From DASSBR01 sp035688265 (lineage in GTDB: Bacteria > Pseudomonadota > Gammaproteobacteria > Natronospirales > DASSBR01): 24,853 nt of DNA. Under the pieces are notes generated by a model. The model ran no database searches and had not been told where the DNA came from. It saw only the letters and a program-made list of their open reading frames with translations. Shown piece after piece: positions 1-7,300 of this stretch. Where the stretch lies: contig DASSNE010000007.1 of assembly GCA_035688265.1 (NCBI GenBank), positions 1-24,853 of the forward strand. Reading direction: 5' to 3'. The position numbers were made by a program, and so were the translations under genes. The first letter of the stretch is position 1. The number at the start of each line of letters is the position of its first letter.

Positions 1-2
1 GT

Positions 3-104
3 TGGCGGCGGTTACGCGGCTTCAAACAACTGGCCGACGTTATTGACGGAATCAAGTTCATCGATGGTGTCGATGAACGCGAGATCAGCGGGAAGGCCGC
101 CTGA
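3..104 (+). CDS. C-terminal fragment of an IS256-type transposase (5' end outside window)
   Basis: The open frame enters from the left edge and ends at TGA 102-104. Its 33 residues include WRRLRGFKQLADVIDG followed by a KFIDG motif, which resembles the C-terminal tail of mutator-type (IS256 family) DDE transposases as I remember them. The DDE catalytic residues would lie outside the window. The stop is followed at once by a sequence resembling an IS256-type terminal inverted repeat, which supports the assignment. No start codon is visible. The family call rests on a short tail and on recall, so it is moderate. Confidence 0.5.
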   Translation, partial: WRRLRGFKQLADVIDGIKFIDGVDEREISGKAA

Positions 105-141
105 TCTTGACCTCGTCATACACCAGATTTGACAGTAGCTC
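3..141 (+). mobile_element. Right end of an IS256-type insertion sequence
   Basis: After the transposase stop come about 37 bases containing ACACCAGATTTGACAGTAG. This pattern is like the terminal inverted repeat of several proteobacterial IS256-family elements. Peptidase-like coding sequence begins directly after it, near position 142, so the element boundary is placed there. The left end and the target duplication are outside the window. The exact end could be off by a few bases. Confidence 0.5.
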
Positions 142-473
142 GGGCGGGCGTCAATGCGATGTATTCGGCGGGATTCAAGGTGGACGGCCAGGGCGGGGTG
201 ACGGATGTGCTGTGGAACGGCCCGGCCTTCAAGGCGGGACTGATACCGGGCATGCGGATTGCGGCGGTGGACGGCAAGGCGTTCTCGGCCGACATGCTGG
301 AGGATGTCATCGAGAGGGCGCGGGATTCCAAGGCTCCGATCACGCTGCTGGTGAAGAACGCCGGGCAGTACGAAACGCTGCACGTCGATTACCACGGCGG
401 CCTCCGGTACCCGCATCTGGAGCGGCGCAAGGGGGCGCCGGATTATATCGATCGGATTATCGCGCCCTTATAG
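142..473 (+). pseudogene. M61 (glycyl aminopeptidase-like) metallopeptidase, C-terminal PDZ remnant
   Basis: About 110 residues are left, running from ARAGVNAMYS to the stop TAG 471-473. They form a PDZ-like domain (GPAFKAGLIPGMRIAAVDG, then LLVKNAGQYETL) and end in GGLRYPHLER and PDYIDRIIAPL. This matches the C-terminal end of M61 peptidases, which are normally around 600 residues with an upstream HExxH zinc site. None of the catalytic region is present because the IS256-type end abuts it. The frame can be extended upstream to a TTG at 129 inside the IS, but no convincing ribosome binding site is there. It is therefore read as a 5'-truncated gene. The missing part may lie beyond the insertion sequence. 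Confidence 0.65.
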
Positions 474-510
474 AAATGACTGGCACAGGCGCGTGCTATC
501 CTGCGTTTAT

Positions 511-644
511 GCGCTTAGGTGTATAAGCGCTTACCCGGGATGCTGGAAGTAGCGTTCCAGCCGTCGTAGCGTTCCCGAATGCTTGTTGCAGTCTTTCGCG
601 TTATGGGTTAGTACTATACCGACAATCCCATCGCGTGCTTCTCC
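511..644 (+). promoter_or_regulatory. Gene-free leader of the regulator gene with two small hairpins
   Basis: No gene is seen between 474 and 644. There is a perfect inverted repeat GCGCTTA (511-517) / TAAGCGC (524-530) with a 6-base loop, then CTGGAA (543-548) / TTCCAG (555-560). Neither is followed by a T tract. TACTAT at 612-617 could be a -10 box, but no well-spaced -35 box is visible. TTACCCGGG at 531-539 recurs upstream of the next gene, at 1846-1854. Confidence 0.3.
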
Positions 645-1733
645 ATGAGCGCAAAGATCCGGCAGTCTCAACTACGGAAGCCGATTACATCTCCAGACCC
701 GGCGGCTTCAGATCCCCCTGTTGCTGCGGAACGGGTGCTTGACGCGGTCGGGATTACCGAGACGGAAGAGCGCCTCTATGAGGTATTGCTCGATCAGCCG
801 GGCATTTCGCTTTCGGAATTGGTTGAATCCATCGGTCTGTCCCGCCGCAAAGTCCAATCCCTCTTGAAGGCTCTTGAACTCAAGGGGCTGATTACCCATG
901 CGCCGGATTGCGATCAGCGCTATTTTCCGACGCCTCCCGATGTCGCGATCGAAGTTTTGATTGCCAGGCACCAGGAGGCGCTCCAGCAGGTGCGCGTGAA
1001 GGCCGCCACTTTGCGTGAAAGAGCGCGCAAGGCCGTATCGCGCAATCCCGATGAACGCCCGATTGAAATTGTCCGCGGCAAGGAAGCCCAGGCCGCGATC
1101 TTCAGCCAGATACAGCGCGCTGCCCGCGACGAAGTCATTGCTTTTGACCGCCCGCCCTATGTCGTCGCCACGTCCGAGATGAACCGGCCGGAATTCGAGG
1201 CAATGAGTCGCGGTGTCCGTTACCGTGGCATTTATGGCGGCAAATCGGTCGAACTCCCCAATGCTGCCCGGCGAATCCGCGCCTGCGTGCAAGCCGGAGA
1301 GGAGGCCCGGGTGTTTCACACCGTGCCCCTGAAGCTGGTGGGCGCCGATCATCGCGTCGCAATGCTCCCGTTGGATTTGCACCACCTGGAAGGTGCGGCG
1401 TTGTTGGTCCGGTCGAGTTCTTTGCTGGATGCATTGTATGAGTTATTCGAGGCCACCTGGGTGCGTGCGGCGCCCATTTACTTCGCGCCCTCCGGCGCCC
1501 TCGAATTTTCGGAATCGGAGGCACCCGGCGCGGCGTTTGATGTTGAGCGGCTGGTGCCGTTACTCGCCGCCGGCTTGAACGACAAAAGCATCGCCGACCA
1601 GCTCGGCATTTCTCCCCGCACACTCGACCGGCGCATGAAGGACTTCATGCAGAGCATGGACGCCCGGACGCGTTTTCAGGCCGGATGGATGGCGGCGCTG
1701 CACCTGTCCAGCCAACTGCAACTTGATAAATAA
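645..1733 (+). CDS. Transcriptional regulator, TrmB-like N-terminal HTH plus LuxR-like C-terminal HTH
   Basis: The 362-residue protein is predicted to be a cytoplasmic DNA-binding regulator. Residues ~26-110 form a winged helix like TrmB-type regulators (TETEERLYEVLLDQPGISL, then a recognition helix around SRRKVQSLLKALE). The middle, ~120-290, resembles the effector or phospholipase D-like region that follows TrmB domains. Residues ~303-345 form a LuxR-type helix-turn-helix (GLNDKSIADQLGISPRTLDRR). This two-HTH layout is familiar from actinobacterial LuxR/TrmB regulators and seems less usual here. ATG 645 has no clear Shine-Dalgarno sequence. The next gene downstream, in the same direction after 144 bases, encodes an FG-GAP surface protein that it may control. 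Its ligand is unknown. Confidence 0.75.
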   Translation: MSAKIRQSQLRKPITSPDPAASDPPVAAERVLDAVGITETEERLYEVLLDQPGISLSELVESIGLSRRKVQSLLKALELKGLITHAPDCDQRYFPTPPDVAIEVLIARHQEALQQVRVKAATLRERARKAVSRNPDERPIEIVRGKEAQAAIFSQIQRAARDEVIAFDRPPYVVATSEMNRPEFEAMSRGVRYRGIYGGKSVELPNAARRIRACVQAGEEARVFHTVPLKLVGADHRVAMLPLDLHHLEGAALLVRSSSLLDALYELFEATWVRAAPIYFAPSGALEFSESEAPGAAFDVERLVPLLAAGLNDKSIADQLGISPRTLDRRMKDFMQSMDARTRFQAGWMAALHLSSQLQLDK

Positions 1734-1784
1734 GTAAACGTCTGGCGATATCACGCCATGGCGGAAGTTCGCCGCCAAATCGCA

Positions 1785-1851
1785 TTGCTTTTCGATGCCT
1801 GCCAATTAAACTCAGGTAGAACATGTGGGGTAATCCGTGCATGAATTACCC
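1785..1851 (+). promoter_or_regulatory. Putative promoter and operator-like inverted repeat before the FG-GAP gene
   Basis: TTGCTT (1785-1790) and TAAACT (1807-1812), 16 bases apart, could be weak -35 and -10 boxes. Just downstream is a perfect 7-base inverted repeat, GGGTAAT (1828-1834) / ATTACCC (1845-1851), with a 10-base spacer. It sits before the Shine-Dalgarno sequence AGGAG. Its right half continues into TTACCCGGG, also present at 531-539 ahead of the regulator gene. It could be an operator or an mRNA hairpin. Confidence 0.3.
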
Positions 1852-1877
1852 GGGGACCGAAGAGGCAGGAGATCACA

Positions 1878-4211
1878 ATGCACCGTAAAGCACTATTAGT
1901 TTTCGTTTCGCTGGCCGCGGTTATCGCCTGCAGCGGAATGATGTCGGCTACTGTGCAAGCCGAGCCATCGGGGGCGACACAGGCGCATAGTCTTCAGCCT
2001 CACGCCGCCGAGTCGCTCGTCTGGATTGAGCAGAAGCTGACGGAACAGAACGGCGCCGCGGCGGATGAATTCGGCTACGTGACCGCGATTTCCGGGGACA
2101 CCGCCGTGGTTGGCGCGCCCGCCGTTACCGTGGGTACCAATGCGCAACAGGGCGTGGCGTACGTGTTTACCAAAACCGACGGCGCGTGGACCCAGTCGGC
2201 ACAGCTGGTGGCGAGTGACGGTATCGCAGGTGACGAGTTCGGTATGTCCGTGGCCATTTCCGGCAACACGATTGTTGTCGGGTCGCCGTACACGATCAGC
2301 GGCCAGGGCGCGGCCTACGTGTTTACCGAGGCGGACGGCGCGTGGACGCAGGTCGCGAAACTGACCGGTAGCGATGGTGCAGGTGGAGACAACTTCGGCT
2401 GGGCCGTCGGCATTTCGGGCAATACGATCGTAGCCTCCGCCGTTGCCAAGCATCTGCTTCAGGGCGAGGCCTACGTATTCGAAAGGGCGGAAGACGGCAC
2501 GTGGTCGGAAACGGCCGCACTGACCGCGAGCGATGGCGCGACGTTCGACAGCTTCGGCGCTTCGGTAGCGATCTCCGGCGACACGATCCTCATTGGCTCG
2601 AACGGCGTTCCAGGCAATGGCCAGTACATCGGCGCGGTCTATGTCTTTTCGAATTCCGATACAGGCTGGGCGCAGACCGCAATCCTGACGCCGAACGATT
2701 CGGCGGTGGGCGATTTCTTCGGGTATTCCGTTGCACTCGACGGGACCACTGCGATGGTCGGTGCGTACTACAAGAACTTGGGCAGCGGCTATAACCAGGG
2801 CGCGGCCTACATTTTCAACCTGACGGACGGCAACTGGACCCAAACCCAGGAATTAACGCTTGACGGCGGCGTGCCGGGCGACCGGTTCGGCATGGCGGTG
2901 GCGCTGTCGGGTGATACCGCGTTCGTCAGCGCGCCGTACGTGCAGGTCGGCGATACCGCCAGCCAGGGCGCGGTCTACGTTTACAAGAATTCCGGCGGCA
3001 CGTGGGTGCAGTCGCAGATGATTACCGCCAGCGACGGGGTATCGAAGGATTACTTCGGCAACCAGATTGCTGCTGACGGCGACACAGTTGCGGTCGGCGC
3101 GCTGGATGCGGTGATCGACGGGAACGCCGGCGAGGGCGCCTCCTATTTCTACAGTCGCGGCAACCTCAGCCTGAGCCTGGATGCACCGGCGACGGTGGCG
3201 CCGACGCAGAGTTTCACGAACCAGACAATCGTCGCCAATAACGACGACACGTTGTCGCCGCCTGTCGTGGTGACGATGACCGTGCCCGCGGCGGTCAGTT
3301 TTGTTTCGGCAACCGTCACGCCGCAGGGCAGTTGCAGCGAAGACGCCGGTACGCTGACTTGCGACTTCGGCCAGATCGCCGGCAATGCCGGTAAGGTGAC
3401 CGCGCTCGTCAACTTCAAGGCGCCGGCGAAGGTCGGTACACAGATCGACAACCGGGCCACGGTGGCGAAGTCGACACCGTTGCTGACGGCCAGCGCCGCG
3501 ACCGTCGTCGACAATGCGCCGGCCGCGAGCGACGGTTCGATCGCAGCCGACGAGAACAAGGCTGCCAGCGGCAAGTTGCAGGCAACCGACGCTGACGGCG
3601 ATACGCTCACGTTCAGCATCGTGAAGCAACCGGCGCACGGCCAGGTCAAGATCGACGACGCCGCGACCGGTGCCTACACCTATACGCCTGCGAAGGACTA
3701 CTTCGGCGCCGATCAATTCACCTTCAAGGCGAACGATGGCTATGCCGACTCCAACGTCGCGACAGTCAAGGTGACCGTCCAGTCGAGTAACGTGGCGCCG
3801 AAGGCGAGCGATGTGTCCGTGAGCACGGAACAGGGTGAGGCCGTCAACGGCACGTTGGCAGCCACCGATTCCGACAAGGGCCAGACGCTGACCTTCAGTA
3901 TTGTCACGCAGCCGGGTCATGGGACGGTCGAGCTGACCGACGCGCATGCGGGAACGTTTACCTATACGCCGGATTCCGGCTTCAGCGGTAATGACAGCTT
4001 CACGTTCAAAGCCAACGACGGCCAGGCGGACTCGAATGTGGCGACCGTCAAGGTTGCGGTGCAGGCTCCGAGCGACGACACGACGCCGCCGGGTGGCACT
4101 AACGATAACGGCAGCGGTGGCGGTGGTGCTGTCGGCTTCTTCGGGTTGGCACTGTTGGGACTTGCCGTGCCGCTCGTCTTCATTCGCCGTCGCGAACTGA
4201 AACGAGGATAG
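1878..4211 (+). CDS. FG-GAP repeat surface protein with DUF11-like and cadherin-like domains and a GlyGly-CTERM tail
   Basis: The 777-residue protein has AGGAG placed well before ATG 1878. The N-terminus is a signal peptide. Cleavage after VQA (residue 28) is likely, but VIAC at residues 15-18 would also fit a lipobox. Seven FG-GAP units of about 52 residues cover ~49-430; each has a D-x-FG turn, an ISGDT-like strand and a (V/I)YVF strand, suggesting a seven-bladed beta-propeller. A DUF11-like domain follows (~434-555), then two tandem Ig/cadherin-like domains with TYTP and FTFKANDG motifs (~556-645 and ~646-735). The C-terminus (~742-777) is Gly-rich, then hydrophobic, then RRRELKRG: a GlyGly-CTERM signal of the kind processed by rhombosortase. 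It is probably exported and sorted to the outer surface. The ligand is unknown. Confidence 0.85.
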   Translation: MHRKALLVFVSLAAVIACSGMMSATVQAEPSGATQAHSLQPHAAESLVWIEQKLTEQNGAAADEFGYVTAISGDTAVVGAPAVTVGTNAQQGVAYVFTKTDGAWTQSAQLVASDGIAGDEFGMSVAISGNTIVVGSPYTISGQGAAYVFTEADGAWTQVAKLTGSDGAGGDNFGWAVGISGNTIVASAVAKHLLQGEAYVFERAEDGTWSETAALTASDGATFDSFGASVAISGDTILIGSNGVPGNGQYIGAVYVFSNSDTGWAQTAILTPNDSAVGDFFGYSVALDGTTAMVGAYYKNLGSGYNQGAAYIFNLTDGNWTQTQELTLDGGVPGDRFGMAVALSGDTAFVSAPYVQVGDTASQGAVYVYKNSGGTWVQSQMITASDGVSKDYFGNQIAADGDTVAVGALDAVIDGNAGEGASYFYSRGNLSLSLDAPATVAPTQSFTNQTIVANNDDTLSPPVVVTMTVPAAVSFVSATVTPQGSCSEDAGTLTCDFGQIAGNAGKVTALVNFKAPAKVGTQIDNRATVAKSTPLLTASAATVVDNAPAASDGSIAADENKAASGKLQATDADGDTLTFSIVKQPAHGQVKIDDAATGAYTYTPAKDYFGADQFTFKANDGYADSNVATVKVTVQSSNVAPKASDVSVSTEQGEAVNGTLAATDSDKGQTLTFSIVTQPGHGTVELTDAHAGTFTYTPDSGFSGNDSFTFKANDGQADSNVATVKVAVQAPSDDTTPPGGTNDNGSGGGGAVGFFGLALLGLAVPLVFIRRRELKRG

Positions 4212-4219
4212 CCCGGGGT

Positions 4220-4273
4220 GTGAGGTGGGGCGGAAGTCTGCCGGCTTCCGCTCCGCTCACAGTTACTTTTTTG
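4220..4273 (+). terminator. Rho-independent terminator or attenuator between the two GlyGly-CTERM genes
   Basis: The stem pairs GTGAG (4220-4224) with CTCAC (4256-4260) and GCGGAAG (4230-4236) with CTTCCGC (4245-4251). It is followed by a T tract at 4267-4272. It lies 9 bases after the FG-GAP stop and 30 bases before ATG 4303. I see no good promoter between it and the protease gene, so partial read-through would set expression of the protease. The structure also argues against using an in-frame GTG at 4225, which lies in the stem, as the protease start. Confidence 0.65.
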
Positions 4274-4302
4274 TTCGTCTTTTTGTTTTCACGGGGGTAG
4301 GC

Positions 4303-7300
4303 ATGTTTGTGCGCAAGTCCATCAGGTTCGGCTTCGTTTCCCTTGCTTTTGTTTCGTTTTTCGGGACGCAGGCCGCATTGGCGACACCCCCTTTGCAGGC
4401 GGCGACATCTGTCAGCCGGGTCGCCCTGCAGCCGCAGACCAGCTTGCGTCTGCTCGGTCAGGCGACCCGGTTGGGGGCGCACGCGCCATATTCGAACATG
4501 CGCCTCACGGTCAGCCTGAAATTGCGCAACGTCGACAAGTTGAAAGCCTTTCTGGATGCGGTGCAGGATCCGCACAGTCCCCAGTTCCGCCAGTTTCTGA
4601 CGCCCGGTGAATTTACCGCGGAGTATGGCCCGACCCGGGCACAGGTGGATGCCGTCGTGCAATTCCTCAGGCAGAACGGCATTCGCGTCAGAGACGTTTC
4701 GCCGAACCGGTTGCTGATTCATACGGAGGCGACCACCCGCGCTTACGAGCACGCGTTCGGCATCATGATCAACGACTACCGGCTGAATGGGCGCCAATTC
4801 TTCAGCACTGTCGATCAGCCGAAACTGCCGGCCGCCATCGCAGGTGTCGTGCAGAACGTGATCGGCCTTAACAATGCCGCACAGATGCGGCCACACAACC
4901 ACATCAGGCCGCTCGGAGCAGCGGGGCCGATGGCCCGCGGTGTGACGCCGCATGCCGTGCCGCCCGTCTCGACCGATTATTACAACCCGTTGCAGATTGC
5001 GAACGCCTACGAGTGGCCGTCGATCACGGATACGAGCAATGGCGCTGGTGTCACGATCGCTATCCTGACCGCAAGCAGTTCGGATCTTTCGGCCGACGAC
5101 TACAACGCCTTCTGGAACGCGTTTGGATTGCCTTCGCATTCAGTCACGATTATTCCCGTGGATGGCGATGAAGGCGGTACCGCCGGGACGGTCGAAACCT
5201 TGCTGGACATGGAATGGAGCGGGGCGATGGCACCGGGGGCCCGGCTTTACGTCTACGTTGCCGCGAATCCGGAATTTCCCACCTTCACGGACATGTATAA
5301 CCAGTTCGTGGTCGACAACGATGCGCAAGTGATGACGACCAGTTGGGGCGCGCCGGAAGTGGCCGGCTCCTCGGCAACCAACGATGCGATCTTCATGCAG
5401 GCGGCGGCGCAGGGCATCTCGATGTTTGCCGCCGCGGGCGACAACGGCGCGTCGGACGGCACGGCGCAGTCGAACATGGCGGACTATCCGTCCACGTCGC
5501 TGTACGTGGCCTCTGCCAACGGCACCGAACTCCAGGCCGACATCGACGGCAACTACATTTCCGAACGGGCCTGGGAAGGTACCGGCGGCGCGATCAGCGG
5601 GATATTTGCGCAGCCGGCCTGGCAGGTCGGTCCGGGCGTGCCGGATAACGGCTGGCGCAACAACTCGGATATGGCGATGAACGCGGGCGGCACGTGGCCC
5701 TATCTGCTGGTCTACAACAACACGTGGTACCTGGTCTGGGGCACGAGCGCTGTTGCGCCGGAATTCGGTGGCCTGTTTGCGATCGGCGTATCGCAGCAGG
5801 GGCGGATCGGCCAGTCGAACAAAGTGATCTACGATGACGTGGCCGCCGGCAATTACGCCAGCGATTTCCGCGACGTCGTCACCGGCAACAACGGGACCTA
5901 CGATACGGCGCCGAACTGGGACCACCCGACAGGCTGGGGCAGTCCTCGCGCGACCAGTTTTCTGTCGCACCTGGGCATTCAGGGACCGCACGGCTCGCTG
6001 ACGGGTACGGTCACCGATGCCGGCAGCGGCGAACCCATTCCCGGGGCGATGGTGACATTGAACCCCGGCCATTATTTCCGCAATGCCGCCGATGACGGTT
6101 CCTATTCGCTGGTGCTGCCGGCCGGAACCTACACCGCGACGGTGACCGAGTTTTATCATCAGCCGCAGTCGACAAGCGTCACCGTCAACGATGGAGAAGC
6201 GGTGACGCAGGACTTTACGCTTGCGCCCGCGCTTGAGTCGACCGTGTCCGGGCATGTGACCGACGGCTCCGGGCATGGCTACGGGTTGTACGCCGAGATC
6301 GAAGTGACGACGCCCGATCTGCACAACCCGGTGGCCCGCCTGTGGACTGACCCCGGCACCGGCGCATACAGCGTCAAACTGCCGCAGGGCCATGACTACA
6401 AGTTTGCCGTCACGCCACAATTCCGTGGCTACAACGGCGGCTCCGCGACCGTGTCGCTGAACGGCGATGTCACCCAGGACTTCCAGTTGGCGATCGCCGA
6501 CTCCTGTACGGCGCCGGGCTATGGATTCGTCCAGGGGTTCGGCGAAGACTTTGACGGCAGTTGGCCGCCCACCGACTGGACGGTGGTGACGCCGGTGGAT
6601 AACGGCTTTACGGCATGGATGCAGAACACCGGTTATGGCGACGCCAATTACACTGGCGGACCGGGCAGCGCGGCGGAAGCCAGCGGGGACCACCCGGGAC
6701 TGAGCGCGTTCGACACGCGACTGATCAGTCCGCCGATTCCGGTGAGCAGCCTGCCGCCCAGCCCGGTGCTGGTTTACGACGCCAATTACCAGCAGCCGGT
6801 GGGCTCGGCGAGCGCACTGGATCTGGATATCAGTACGGACAACGGCGCGACGTGGACCACCATTTCGCACTGGATGGATTTGCACGGCGACATCTACGCG
6901 CTGCCCGGCGAGACGGAGCGCGTGCCGCTGGGTTCGTATCTGCCGGCCAGCGGGGACATCCGCCTGCGCTGGCGCTACTACGACACCGGCACCAATGTAT
7001 GGGACTGGTATGCGCAGGTGGATGACGTGCACATCGGAACCTGCACGCTCGTTCCGGGCGGGCTGGTTTTCGGCCGCGTGACCGATTCGAACACCGGCAG
7101 CGACGTGCACGGGGCCAGGGTGGCCGATGACCAGGGGCACAAGGTTGCGACGATCGTGAATGACGATCCGAATTTGCCGGCCGGCACTTACATGCTGTTT
7201 TCGCCGTCGGGCAGCCGCACGCTGACGGCGTCGGGGGCGCATTACCAGGAAGCGTCGGCCCGGGTTTCGATGGCCGACGATGCGGTGGTCAAGAAGGATT

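Noticed and set aside
474..644. Small gene or tRNA in the gap before the regulator
   Set aside because: No frame with a start and ribosome binding site, and no cloverleaf. Only short hairpins are present.
2853..3947. Long minus-strand open frame opposite the FG-GAP gene
   Set aside because: It has no recognisable motif and is antisense to repeated FG-GAP and Ig-like domains.
4225..4302. N-terminal extension of the sedolisin from GTG 4225
   Set aside because: The codon lies in the stem of a terminator-like hairpin, and the extension would hide the signal peptide that begins at ATG 4303.
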